A stretch of DNA of 16,240 nt, taken from Actinomycetota bacterium (GTDB taxonomy: Bacteria; Actinomycetota; Actinomycetes; Actinomycetales; Cellulomonadaceae). The position numbers and the translations under genes are program-made. The notes beneath the pieces are model-generated. The model had not been told where the DNA came from and did not search any database. It saw only the letters and a list, made by a program, of their open reading frames with translations. Shown one piece after another: positions 1-7,159 of this stretch (position 1 is its first letter; the number at the start of each line of letters is the position of its first letter). The DNA is taken from positions 1-16,240 of the forward strand of contig JAHIJU010000347.1 in assembly GCA_018898235.1 (NCBI GenBank), read 5' to 3'.

Positions 1-835
1 CCATGGCGGCCTGGTGGTTGGCGAGCAGACCGGCGGAGGAACCGGCACCCTGCTGCGCGGAGGTGGTGAGGAAGCCGTCGTTGAACGGCTTGGTCCCGGC
101 GAAGGTCGCGAGGTCCTCACCGGCCTTGGTCCAGCACGGGTCGTCGAACTTCTGCGTCGACGCGGCCTTGGCCAGGGTGTCCGCGCTGCACTCGCGCAGG
201 GCGAAGAAGTAGTACCAGTGCGCGGCCGGCCAGGCGTCCTTGCCACCGAGCGCGATCGGCGAGACGCCGGCCGCCTTGAGCTTGGTGACCGCGGCGTCCA
301 GGTCGTTCATCGTCGTGGGGAGCGTGGTGATGCCGGCCTTGGCGAACAGGTCCTTGGAGTACCAGAAGCCACCCGGCAGGGCGGCGTTCGGCATCGCGTA
401 GATCTTGCCGTCCTGCTCCTCGGCCTTGAACGAGCCCTCGGGGATGAGCGCCTTGGTCGCATCGGTCACCGAGTCGGTGATGTCCATGAGCTGACCGGCG
501 TCGACCATCGCGGCCATCTTGCCGCCGCCGCGCTGCAGGAAGATGTCCGGCGCGTCGCCGGAGTTGAGCGCGGTCTGGAGCTTGCCGTCCAGGTCCTCGT
601 TCTGGATCGCCTGGATGTTGATGGTGACCTCGGGGTGCAGCTTCTGGAACGAGGCTGCGGTGTCGACCCAGAACTGCTTGCCGTCACCGGTCGTCGAGTT
701 GTGCCACAGCGTCATCGTGACGGGGCCACCGCTGCTGGCGTCGCCAGAGCTGCTGCTTCCACCGCCACATGCGGTGAGTCCCGCAGCTCCCAGGAGGAGG
801 GCGGTCGACACCGCCACGGCCTTTGCGATCTTCAT
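1..835 (-). CDS. ABC transporter sugar-binding lipoprotein (partial, C-terminus off the left edge)
   Basis: This is an extracellular solute-binding protein of the family-1 (MalE-like) type, expected to be anchored to the outer face of the membrane and to deliver a sugar or oligosaccharide to an ABC permease. Reading leftwards from ATG at 833-835, 278 residues are visible; family members are usually about 420-440, so roughly a third is missing. The N-terminus is a lipoprotein signal: K2 and K5, a hydrophobic stretch, then the lipobox LTAC with the lipidated Cys at residue 23, followed by a Gly/Ser linker. The mature part begins VTMTLWHNST and contains a GDAPDIFLQ segment typical of this family. 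A GAGGAC Shine-Dalgarno-like stretch lies just upstream of the start. The permease genes would lie further left, outside the window. The divergent LacI-type regulator and the operator between them suggest repression relieved by the transported sugar. The substrate cannot be told from sequence. Confidence 0.9.
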   Translation of the reverse strand, partial: MKIAKAVAVSTALLLGAAGLTACGGGSSSSGDASSGGPVTMTLWHNSTTGDGKQFWVDTAASFQKLHPEVTINIQAIQNEDLDGKLQTALNSGDAPDIFLQRGGGKMAAMVDAGQLMDITDSVTDATKALIPEGSFKAEEQDGKIYAMPNAALPGGFWYSKDLFAKAGITTLPTTMNDLDAAVTKLKAAGVSPIALGGKDAWPAAHWYYFFALRECSADTLAKAASTQKFDDPCWTKAGEDLATFAGTKPFNDGFLTTSAQQGAGSSAGLLANHQAAM

Positions 836-1078
836 GTGATCTGTCCTCTTCGTTGAGCGAATCAGAGTGCAGGTCCCCGGCCCCCGAGAGGGTTGCAGCA
901 CCTGCGAGTGGCTCGCGCCTTGTGTCACGCGACCTGTGGGTGCCGGGTCAGGTCGGTCCCCATCACCTGGCCCCGGAGGGCCCCCGGCAGGACGCCACAC
1001 CCGCGGGTTGCACCGGGTGCGGCGCCGTCTGGCGTCATCGTCGAACTCCTCGTCGTCGTCGACTGGGAACAGAACGGG

Positions 1079-1108
1079 ACTCTTGCAGCGCCGACACAGC
1101 CCTGTCAA
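1079..1108 (-). promoter_or_regulatory. Candidate promoter of the sugar-binding protein gene
   Basis: On the minus strand, positions 1108-1103 read TTGACA, a perfect -35 box. Eighteen bases downstream the best -10 candidate is only AAGAGT (1084-1079), which is weak. The -35 box overlaps the left end of the LacI-type palindrome, so a bound repressor would block it. Confidence 0.35.
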
Positions 1109-1126
1109 ACGTTATCGATACCGTTT
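1107..1126. promoter_or_regulatory. LacI-family operator
   Basis: The 20-bp sequence AAACGTTATCGATACCGTTT is an inverted repeat with a central CG and a single mismatched pair (1112/1121). A central CpG flanked by symmetric arms is the usual form of LacI/GalR-family operators. It lies between the divergent binding-protein and regulator genes and overlaps the -35 regions of both, which fits coupled repression of the transporter and autoregulation. Confidence 0.8.
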
Positions 1127-1133
1127 TCCAAAC

Positions 1134-1139
1134 TGTAAT
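1134..1139 (+). promoter_or_regulatory. -10 element of the LacI regulator gene, probably giving a leaderless mRNA
   Basis: TGTAAT matches the TATAAT consensus at five of six positions and ends eight bases before the ATG at 1148, so transcription should begin at or next to the start codon. The only G-run (1142-1146) is one base from the ATG, too close for a normal ribosome binding site. No good -35 is visible; that region is occupied by the operator. Confidence 0.5.
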
Positions 1140-1147
1140 GTGGGGGC

Positions 1148-2146
1148 ATGGCCCGCCGCGTGACGATCACCGATGTCGCTCAGGCGGCCGGTGTCTCCGT
1201 CGCCACCGTCTCCAAGGTGATCAACGGCCGGTACGGCGTCTCCACCACCACCTCGACCCACGTGCTCGGGGTGGTCGACAAGCTCGGCTTCGAGTCCAGC
1301 CTGGTCGCCCGCTCGCTGCGCTCCACCCGCACCCACGTCCTCGGGATCCTGGTCGCCGAGTTCGAGCCGTTCAGCGCCGAGATCCTCAAGGGCGCCGGCG
1401 CCGGTCTGGAGGACTCGGACTACGAGCTCCTCGCCTACACCGGCGCCAAGCACAGCGGTGGCACCGGCTGGGAGCGCCGCTACCTGTCCCGGCTCTCCGG
1501 CACGCTCATCGACGGCGCCATCCTCGTGACCCCCACCGTGGTCGACGTCGGTGCCCAGGTGCCGCTCGTGGCCATCGACCCGCACGCCGGCCCGGGCGAC
1601 CTGCCCAGCATCGAGTCGGACAACCTCGCCGGCGGGCTGCTGGCCACCCGGCACCTCATCGAGATCGGCCACCGCCGGATCGCCTTCCTCGCGGGCCGCC
1701 CCGACCTGGAGTCGTCCCGGCTGCGCGAGGCCGGGTACCGCCAGGCGCTCGCCGAGGCCGGTCTGCCCGTCGACGACGACCTCGTCCGGTCCGGCGACTA
1801 CCTGCGCGAGACCGCCTTCCGACCGGTGCTCGACCTGCTGTCCCGGCCCGACCGCCCGACGGCCGTGTTCGCCGGCAACGACCTGTCCGCGATCGGGGCG
1901 ATGGACGCCGCCGCCCAGCTCGGCCTCGACGTTCCCGGCGACCTGTCGGTGATCGGCTTCGACGACATCCCCGAAGCGGCCCAGACGAACCCGCCACTGA
2001 GCACCGTGCGTCAGCCGATCCAGGAGATGGGCGCCACCGCCGTCCGGATGCTCATCGCGCTCCTCGACGGCGGCACGCCGGCGCCCAGCCATGTACGGCT
2101 GCCCACCTCGCTCGTGCAGCGCGCGAGCACCGCACCGCCGCGCTGA
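1148..2146 (+). CDS. LacI-family transcriptional regulator
   Basis: A 332-residue LacI/GalR-type repressor of normal family length. Residues 4-25 (VTITDVAQAAGVSVATVSKV) form the helix-turn-helix, followed by the hinge-helix segment ending ARSLRSTRTHVLGILV around residues 54-69. The rest is a periplasmic-binding-protein-like effector domain with expected signatures such as PTAVFAGNDLSAIGAMDAA and LSVIGFDD near the C-terminus. It diverges from a sugar-binding lipoprotein gene, with a LacI-type palindrome between them, so it most likely represses that transporter and itself and senses the imported sugar or a derivative. The ATG at 1148 is chosen because it gives the canonical short N-terminus before the HTH; there is no properly spaced Shine-Dalgarno sequence. 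The inducer cannot be assigned. Confidence 0.93.
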   Translation: MARRVTITDVAQAAGVSVATVSKVINGRYGVSTTTSTHVLGVVDKLGFESSLVARSLRSTRTHVLGILVAEFEPFSAEILKGAGAGLEDSDYELLAYTGAKHSGGTGWERRYLSRLSGTLIDGAILVTPTVVDVGAQVPLVAIDPHAGPGDLPSIESDNLAGGLLATRHLIEIGHRRIAFLAGRPDLESSRLREAGYRQALAEAGLPVDDDLVRSGDYLRETAFRPVLDLLSRPDRPTAVFAGNDLSAIGAMDAAAQLGLDVPGDLSVIGFDDIPEAAQTNPPLSTVRQPIQEMGATAVRMLIALLDGGTPAPSHVRLPTSLVQRASTAPPR

Positions 2147-2183
2147 CCCTGCACTCGACCCCGGACGTCCGCGGGATCAGCCC

Positions 2184-2189
2184 TAGGCT
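2184..2189 (+). promoter_or_regulatory. -10-like TAGGCT six bases before the UGPase start
   Basis: TAGGCT fits the loose actinobacterial TANNNT -10 pattern and is followed by exactly six bases and then ATG at 2196. No Shine-Dalgarno sequence is present, so a leaderless transcript is likely. No clear -35 is seen. Confidence 0.45.
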
Positions 2190-2195
2190 CGTCCC

Positions 2196-3578
2196 ATGAG
2201 CGACGAGGGACTGCGTCTCGCCCGGGACAAGATGCGCGCCGCGGCTGTCGAGCCGACCGCGATCGACGTCTTCGCCCACTACTACCGGGCGCTCGAGGCC
2301 GGGGCCACCGGCCTCATCCCCGAGAGCTCGATCTCGCCCCTGCTCGACCCGCCCCGGCTCGACGCGGTCGAGGTCGGCGAGGCCGCGGCCCGCGAGGCGC
2401 TCGGCGCCACCGTCGTGCTCAAGCTCAACGGTGGCCTGGGCACGTCGATGGGCATGGACAAGGCCAAGTCGCTGCTGCCGGTGCGCGACGGGCGCAGCTT
2501 CCTCGACCTCATCGTCGACCAGGTGCTCACCGCCCGGCAGCGGTACGGCGCCCGGCTGCCGCTCGTGCTGATGGACTCCTTCCGCACCCGGGACGACTCG
2601 CTGGCCGCCCTGGCCGGGTACCCCGAGCTGGCGGTCGACGGTCTGCCCCTGGACTTCCTGCAGAACTCCGAGCCCAAGCTGCGCGCCGACGACCTCACCC
2701 CGGTGAGCTGGCCCGCGGACCCGTCGCTCGAGTGGTGCCCGCCCGGCCACGGCGACATCTACACCGCGCTGCTCGGTTCCGGGCTGCTGGACCGGCTGCT
2801 CGACGCCGGGTTCCGGTACGCCAGCGTGTCGAACTCCGACAACCTGGGTGCGGCACCCGACCCACGGATCGCCGGCTGGTTCGCCGCCTCGGGCGCGCCC
2901 TACGCGGCCGAGCTGTGCCGCCGTACCGCGGCCGACCGCAAGGGCGGGCACCTGGCGGTCCGCAAGGCCGACGGCCGGCTCATCCTGCGCGACACCGCCC
3001 AGACCTCGGCCGATGAGATGCACTACTTCACCGACACCGACCACCACCCCTACTTCCACACGAACAACCTGTGGTGGGACCTGCGCCAGCTCAAGGACGC
3101 GCTGGTCGAACGCGGGGCCGTGCTCGGGCTGCCGCTCATCAAGAACGTCAAGACGGTCGACCCGACCGACTCCTCCTCGCCGCAGGTGGTCCAGGTCGAG
3201 ACCGCCATGGGCGCCGCGATCGAGGTGTTCGAGGGGGCGACCGCGATCGTCGTGGAGCGGGCCCGGTTCCTGCCGGTGAAGACCACCAACGACCTGCTGC
3301 TGCTGCGCTCGGACGCCTACGACCTGGCCGACGACGGCACGCTGCGCCTGGTGCCGGTGCAGGCACCGCTGGTCGACCTGGCGCCGGCGCACTACAAGAC
3401 CGTGGGCCGGTTCGACGCCCACTTCCCCGCGGGCGCCCCGTCGTTGCGCGCGGCCACCTCGCTCACGGTGGCCGGCGACTGGACCTTCGGGTCCGATGTC
3501 GTCGTCACCGGTGACGTGACCCTGCCCGACGACGGCGGCCCGCACACCCTCCCACCCGGAACCACCCTCACCCCCTGA
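2196..3578 (+). CDS. UTP--glucose-1-phosphate uridylyltransferase, eukaryotic-type (UDPGP family)
   Basis: A 460-residue cytoplasmic enzyme predicted to make UDP-glucose and pyrophosphate from UTP and glucose-1-phosphate, feeding glycan, polysaccharide and galactose metabolism. It belongs to the UDPGP family (eukaryotic UGP2-like), not the bacterial GalU family. The nucleotide-binding loop KLNGGLGTSMGMDKAKS spans residues 76-92, a conserved SNSDNLGA block lies at about 212-219, and PLIKNVKTVDPTD carries a conserved Lys further on. The C-terminus (TVAGDWTFGSDVVVTGDVTL) looks like the short left-handed beta-helix of the family. Length is as expected. It lies 49 bases after the LacI gene and has its own TAGGCT element, so it is probably a separate unit. 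UDPGP members acting on UDP-N-acetylhexosamines exist, but overall resemblance favours UGPase. Confidence 0.9.
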   Translation: MSDEGLRLARDKMRAAAVEPTAIDVFAHYYRALEAGATGLIPESSISPLLDPPRLDAVEVGEAAAREALGATVVLKLNGGLGTSMGMDKAKSLLPVRDGRSFLDLIVDQVLTARQRYGARLPLVLMDSFRTRDDSLAALAGYPELAVDGLPLDFLQNSEPKLRADDLTPVSWPADPSLEWCPPGHGDIYTALLGSGLLDRLLDAGFRYASVSNSDNLGAAPDPRIAGWFAASGAPYAAELCRRTAADRKGGHLAVRKADGRLILRDTAQTSADEMHYFTDTDHHPYFHTNNLWWDLRQLKDALVERGAVLGLPLIKNVKTVDPTDSSSPQVVQVETAMGAAIEVFEGATAIVVERARFLPVKTTNDLLLLRSDAYDLADDGTLRLVPVQAPLVDLAPAHYKTVGRFDAHFPAGAPSLRAATSLTVAGDWTFGSDVVVTGDVTLPDDGGPHTLPPGTTLTP

Positions 3579-3584
3579 CCCCGC

Positions 3585-3690
3585 CGGGCCGAGCTGGGCC
3601 GGGCCGGGCGGGCCGGGCCGGGCCGGGCTGGGCCGAGCTGGGCCGGGCCGAGCCGGGCCGGGCCGAGCTGGGCTGGGCCGAGCGGGGCCG
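3585..3690. repeat. Degenerate GGGCC/GAGCT pentamer tandem repeat
   Basis: About 105 bases consist almost wholly of 5-bp units, mostly GGGCC with variants GAGCT, GGGCT, GAGCC and GGGCG. A larger block, GGCCGAGCTGGGC, recurs at 3587, 3631 and 3661. There are many G-runs on the plus strand and C-runs on the minus strand, so the array may be variable in length by slippage. Confidence 0.85.
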
Positions 3691-3728
3691 AAACTGGTCG
3701 GTTCGGGGGCCCTCGGCGGCGTGTCGCC

Positions 3729-3881
3729 CGCCCCAACCGCCCAGTTCTGGCCCACACCCCAGCCGCCCGGCCCTGAGCACCCCGGGCTTGGCCCGACCGC
3801 CAGCCCAACCCGCCCCAACCGCCCAGTTTCGGCCCGGGACCTAGCCACCCCGCCCTGAGCACCCCGGGCTTGGCCCGACCG
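3729..3881. repeat. Imperfect direct repeat, two copies with 82-bp period
   Basis: Copy 1 (3729-3799) and copy 2 (3811-3881) each begin CGCCCCAACCGCCCAGTT and end GAGCACCCCGGGCTTGGCCC-GACCG, with a diverged middle and no length difference. The shared ends are identical over 18 and at least 25 bases. This looks like a local tandem duplication; no function is evident. Confidence 0.85.
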
Positions 3882-3952
3882 ACGGCCCGGCCCGGACCCG
3901 GACCCGCCTCAAGGTCGCCCCCGCCCCACCCACCGCCATGTCGGATTCTCGC

Positions 3953-3981
3953 TAGCCTGCAGCCGTCCGACAGGCCAGGAT
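3953..3981 (+). promoter_or_regulatory. Start-region signals for the ada-alkA operon
   Basis: Two readings are possible. TAGCCT (3953-3958) could be a -10 giving a leader of about 22 bases with AGGA (3977-3980) as ribosome binding site, seven bases from the GTG. Alternatively CAGGAT (3976-3981), exactly six bases before the GTG, could itself be a -10 for a leaderless message. No Ada-box-like operator was recognised. Confidence 0.4.
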
Positions 3982-3987
3982 CAACCC

Positions 3988-5463
3988 GTGGACGAAACAG
4001 CCTGCAGGGCCGCGGTGCGCAGCCGGGACTCCCGGTTCGACGGTCGGTTCATCCACGCGGTGACCTCGACCGGCATCTACTGCCGCCCGTCGTGCCCCGC
4101 CCGCACCCCGGCCGAGGCGCACATGCGGTTCTACCCGACGGCCGCCGCCGCCCAGGCCGCCGGGTACCGCGCCTGCAAGCGCTGCCGCCCCGACGCGAGC
4201 CCCGGCTCCCCCGAGTGGGACGTGCGCCGCGACACCGTGGCCCGGGCCGTGCGGCTGATCGCCGACGGGCTCGTCGACCGAGACGGCGTGCCCGGGTTGG
4301 CCGGTGCGGTCGGCTACTCGCAGCGCCAGCTCGAACGGCTCGTGCAGGCCGAGCTCGGCGCCGGCCCGCTCGCCCTGGCGCTGGCCCGCCGCGCCCAGAA
4401 CGCCCGCACGCTCGTGGAGTCCACCGACCTGCCGATGGCCCAGATCGCCTTCGCCGCGGGCTACCGCTCGATCCGCGCCTTCAACGACGCCCTGCGCGCG
4501 GTCTACGCGAGCACGCCGAGCGACCTGCGCGCGGCGGCGCGGCGGGCTCCCGGGCCGCCCGGGGTGATCGAGCTGCGCCTGACCTACCGCCGGCCGTTGG
4601 AGGTCTCGAACCTGCTGGGGCACCTGGTCGCCACCGCGGTCCCCGGCGTCGAGGAGTGGCGCGACGGGGCCTACCGCTCGACCGTCCGGCTGCCGCACGG
4701 CTGGGGGATCGTCGCCGTCCGGCCGCCGCACGACGGCGCGTTCACGGTGCGGCTGCGGCTGCACGACACCCGGGACCTGCCCGCGGCGGTGGCCCGCACC
4801 CGCCGCATGCTCGACCTGGACGCCGATCCGGTCGCTGTCGACACGGCGCTGGCCGACGACCCGCACCTGGCCCCCCTGGTCGCGGCCGTCCCCGGCCGCC
4901 GGGTGCCCCGCACGCTTGACCCGCAGGCGATGGCGCTGCGCGCGGTGCTCGGCCAGCAGGTGTCCACCGCCGCCGCCCGCACCCACGCCGGGCGGCTGGT
5001 CGAGGCCCTCGGCGATCCGGTCGAGGACCCCGACGGCGGCCTCACCCACCTGTTCCCCACGGCCGGCGCCCTCGTCGAGCACCCCGAGCAGGTCGCCGCC
5101 GCCCTGGCCATGCCGGCCGCCCGACGCACCACCCTGCTGGCGCTCGCCACGTCCCTGGCCGACGGCACGCTGCGGCTCGACCCGGGCGCGGACTGGGACG
5201 AGGCGCGCCGCACCCTGGCCGCGCTACCCGGCGTCGGTCCGTGGACCGTGGAGACCGTGGCGATGCGTGCCCTCGGCGACCCCGACGCCTTCACCGCCAC
5301 CGACCTGGGGGTGAAGGCGGCGGCTCGCACCCTCGGGCTGCCCACCGGTGGCGCTGCCCTGCTGCGCGCCGCGGCCCACTGGGCCCCATGGCGCGCCTAC
5401 GCCGTCCAGCACCTGTGGGCCCTGTCCCCGCACCCCGTCAACCAGCTCCCGGAGCAGCCATGA
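3988..5463 (+). CDS. alkA: Ada-AlkA fusion: methylphosphotriester-sensing regulator joined to 3-methyladenine DNA glycosylase
   Basis: A 491-residue fusion that should both sense and repair DNA alkylation. Residues 1-70 are the Ada zinc domain; C32, C36, C63 and C66 are the zinc cysteines, with C32 in the place of the methylphosphotriester acceptor. Residues about 76-180 are an AraC-type double helix-turn-helix. Residues about 190-300 match the AlkA N-terminal domain. The remainder is an HhH-GPD glycosylase: the hairpin LPGVGPWTVE is at 413-422 and D439 is in the position of the catalytic Asp. The O6-methylguanine domain of E. coli Ada is absent here and encoded by the next gene, which overlaps by ATGA (5460-5463). 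Start is GTG at 3988, supported by AGGA seven bases upstream and by the short N-terminus before the zinc domain. The methylated protein probably activates its own operon. Confidence 0.93.
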   Translation: MDETACRAAVRSRDSRFDGRFIHAVTSTGIYCRPSCPARTPAEAHMRFYPTAAAAQAAGYRACKRCRPDASPGSPEWDVRRDTVARAVRLIADGLVDRDGVPGLAGAVGYSQRQLERLVQAELGAGPLALALARRAQNARTLVESTDLPMAQIAFAAGYRSIRAFNDALRAVYASTPSDLRAAARRAPGPPGVIELRLTYRRPLEVSNLLGHLVATAVPGVEEWRDGAYRSTVRLPHGWGIVAVRPPHDGAFTVRLRLHDTRDLPAAVARTRRMLDLDADPVAVDTALADDPHLAPLVAAVPGRRVPRTLDPQAMALRAVLGQQVSTAAARTHAGRLVEALGDPVEDPDGGLTHLFPTAGALVEHPEQVAAALAMPAARRTTLLALATSLADGTLRLDPGADWDEARRTLAALPGVGPWTVETVAMRALGDPDAFTATDLGVKAAARTLGLPTGGAALLRAAAHWAPWRAYAVQHLWALSPHPVNQLPEQP

Positions 5464-5945
5464 GACACACCGTCATCGAGTCCGTGATCGGACCGCTCAC
5501 CCTCGTGCTCGACGAGGACGGCACGCTCACCGGCCTCTACATGGCCGGGCACAGCCCCGCACCCCTCCCCGGGCGGCTCGGGCCACAGGTCGGCCCGCAG
5601 GGCTTCGACGCCGTGATCGACCAGCTCGGCGAGTACCTCGACGGACGCCGCCTCGCGTTCGACCTGCCGACCCGGGTGGTCGGCACGCCGTTCCAGCTCC
5701 AGGTCTGGGCCGCGCTGCGCGAGGTGCCGTACGGCGCGACCACCACCTACGGCGCCCTGGCCCGGTCGATCGGCCGTCCCACGGCGGCCCGCCCCGTCGG
5801 CGCCGCCGTGGGCCGCAACCCGCTGTCGATCGTCGTGCCGTGCCATCGCGTCGTGGGCACCGACGGCACGCTCACGGGCTATGCCGGCGGGCTCGACCGC
5901 AAGACGTACCTGCTGGCAGTCGAACGCGCGGCCGCCGAGGTCTGA
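5460..5945 (+). CDS. ogt: Methylated-DNA--[protein]-cysteine S-methyltransferase
   Basis: A 161-residue suicide repair protein that removes methyl groups from O6-methylguanine in DNA by transfer to its own cysteine. The active-site motif PCHRV has the acceptor at C128, preceded by VGRNPLSIVV and followed by GYAGGLDRKTYLLAVE, all family hallmarks; the upstream FQLQVWAALREVPYG-TTTYG segment is the DNA-binding part. The length matches stand-alone Ogt-type enzymes. The ATG at 5460 overlaps the stop of the Ada-AlkA gene by four bases, so translation is coupled and the pair restores the full set of Ada activities as two polypeptides. A longer in-frame reading upstream is rejected because it is the shadow of the preceding gene. 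Confidence 0.95.
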   Translation: MRHTVIESVIGPLTLVLDEDGTLTGLYMAGHSPAPLPGRLGPQVGPQGFDAVIDQLGEYLDGRRLAFDLPTRVVGTPFQLQVWAALREVPYGATTTYGALARSIGRPTAARPVGAAVGRNPLSIVVPCHRVVGTDGTLTGYAGGLDRKTYLLAVERAAAEV

Positions 5946-5981
5946 GGGTGCCGTCCACCGTCCCGGAGCGGCGCCTCGGTC

Positions 5982-6845
5982 TCAGGCCACCGCGATGAGC
6001 AGCATCGTCACCGCGGCGCCCGTCGCCAGGTTGAGCCACAGGAACGTCCGCCAGCCCGCGTTGGCCCGTTCGCAGCTCAGGTCGTCGACCCACCAGAACC
6101 GCGCGGTGCTCACGGCGTAGGGCAGGGGCAGCACGGCCGCGAGCACCCCGGGCCACGGCAGCGCCAGCAGCACACCGGCCGCGACGACGTACGCCAGCAC
6201 GGAGGCCCGTGCCGTGGTCCGGGCGCCGAGCACGGTCGCCACCGAGGCGATGCCGCCGTCCCGGTCGGCCTGCACGTCCTGCACCGCACCGAAGGCGTGC
6301 GAGGCCATCCCCCACAGCACGAACGCGATGAGCACCGGCCAGATGCTGCGCGAGGTGAGCGTGGCCCCGGCCAGCACGAGCCCGTAGACCAGCGGCCCGA
6401 CGAAGTGCAGCGCCGAGGTCGCCGAGTCCAGCACCGGGCGTTCCTTGAACCGCAGCCCCGGCGCCGAGTAGGCCACCACGAGGAACAGCACGGCCAGCAG
6501 CACGGCCCCGGCGGCCACCGACCCGGCCAGCAGCAGCCACACCACGAACGGCACGACGAGCACGCCCGCGGCCACGAGCACCCTGCGGTGCACCGCGCGC
6601 GCCTGGTCAGGCGGCACCAGCCCGCCCTCGATCCCGCCCTTGCGCGGGTTCGCCAGGTCCGAGGCGTAGTCGAACACGTCGTTCACGCCGTACATGAGCA
6701 GGTTGTACGGCACCAGGAAGAACAGCGTCCCGACCACGAGCGCCACGTCGACCCGACCGCCCGTGGCCACCAGGTAGCCGGCGGCGAACGGGTAGGCGGT
6801 GTTGACCCAGGAGAACGGCCGCGAGGCCGCGAGCAGCGCCCTCAT
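5982..6845 (-). CDS. crtEb: Lycopene elongase / UbiA-family prenyltransferase (C50 carotenoid)
   Basis: A 287-residue integral membrane prenyltransferase. In the C50 pathway this family adds two dimethylallyl units to lycopene, giving C45 nonaflavuxanthin and C50 flavuxanthin. The UbiA Asp-rich motifs are present: NDVFDYASD at residues 55-63 and DVQADRD at 190-196, with the start MRALLAASRPFSWVNTAYPF typical of lycopene elongases. About eight or nine hydrophobic segments are visible. It is the last gene of the crt operon; its ATG at 6845 overlaps the crtYf stop (ATGA, 6842-6845), with a GAGG ribosome site four bases upstream. It converges with ogt across 36 bases. Sequence alone would also allow another UbiA substrate; the carotenoid assignment rests on the neighbours and is strong. 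Confidence 0.88.
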   Translation of the reverse strand: MRALLAASRPFSWVNTAYPFAAGYLVATGGRVDVALVVGTLFFLVPYNLLMYGVNDVFDYASDLANPRKGGIEGGLVPPDQARAVHRRVLVAAGVLVVPFVVWLLLAGSVAAGAVLLAVLFLVVAYSAPGLRFKERPVLDSATSALHFVGPLVYGLVLAGATLTSRSIWPVLIAFVLWGMASHAFGAVQDVQADRDGGIASVATVLGARTTARASVLAYVVAAGVLLALPWPGVLAAVLPLPYAVSTARFWWVDDLSCERANAGWRTFLWLNLATGAAVTMLLIAVA

Positions 6846-7159
6846 CGGCCCTCACCGTCCGCCGTCCGCACCCGCGCCCGGCGCCCCAGCACCGTCCACA
6901 GCACCGGCATCGCCACCCCGGCCGCCACCGCATAGGCGAAGTCCTCCAGCGGCGCGCCCCACACCCGCACCCCCAGGATCTTCGCCGGGTCGAACACGTA
7001 CAGCCCCACCCGGATCATGAGCGTGTCGAAGACGACGGTGAGCGCGCACAGCACGACGACGGCCCCCACCACCGGCCACACCCGCAGCCGACGCAGCACC
7101 GGCAGGCTCACCGCGAGCAGCACCGCGAGAACGAGGAGGTTGAGCACGAGGTTCGTCAC
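6842..7159 (-). CDS. crtYf: Carotenoid cyclase, second subunit of heterodimeric lycopene-type cyclase
   Basis: A 105-residue membrane protein, one of two small subunits that together cyclise the ends of the carotenoid. Three hydrophobic stretches (about 4-22, 28-46, 70-90) and the motifs FDTLMIRVGLYVFD (44-57) and PLEDFAY (70-76) mark the lycopene cyclase domain. The start chosen is GTG at 7159, which overlaps the crtYe stop as GTGA (7156-7159) and is preceded by GGGGGA; a longer in-frame reading adds a non-homologous Gly/Pro/Arg tail and is rejected. Whether the pair makes epsilon-, gamma- or beta-rings cannot be told from sequence. Confidence 0.85.
   Translation of the reverse strand: MTNLVLNLLVLAVLLAVSLPVLRRLRVWPVVGAVVVLCALTVVFDTLMIRVGLYVFDPAKILGVRVWGAPLEDFAYAVAAGVAMPVLWTVLGRRARVRTADGEGR

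Larger units (their letters stand above)
836..1147. other. Divergent intergenic region between the sugar-binding protein gene and the LacI regulator gene
   Basis: These 312 bases hold no convincing gene. The right-hand 50 bases are clearly AT-richer than the rest and carry the control elements: a LacI-type palindrome (1107-1126), a perfect TTGACA on the minus strand (1103-1108) and a TGTAAT hexamer before the regulator gene. If the minus-strand promoter is real, the binding-protein mRNA would have a leader of about 240 bases. I could not identify a riboswitch or stable fold in it by eye. Confidence 0.6.
3579..3987. other. 409-base gene-free gap rich in repeats
   Basis: Between the UGPase gene and the alkylation-repair operon there is no believable gene. 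Open frames here on the minus strand give only Pro-Ala-Arg-Gly repeats produced by the G/C pentamers. The gap contains the pentamer array (3585-3690), an 82-bp-period direct repeat (3729-3881), and control signals for the downstream gene near its right end. No T-tract terminator was found after the UGPase stop. Confidence 0.7.

Noticed and set aside
1142..1146. GGGGG as ribosome binding site of the LacI gene
   Set aside because: It is one base from the ATG, too close for normal Shine-Dalgarno pairing; a leaderless start is more likely.
2052..3848. Long minus-strand open frame of about 598 codons opposite the UGPase gene and the pentamer array
   Set aside because: It runs antisense to a well-recognised enzyme, its product is Val/Gly/Arg-rich with a Pro-Ala-Arg-Gly repeat generated by the pentamers, and it matches no family I know. 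It is a high-GC shadow.
5946..5981. Two-way terminator between convergent ogt and crtEb
   Set aside because: Only short, imperfect complementarity (GAGCGGCGCCTC) is seen, with no T-tract on either strand.
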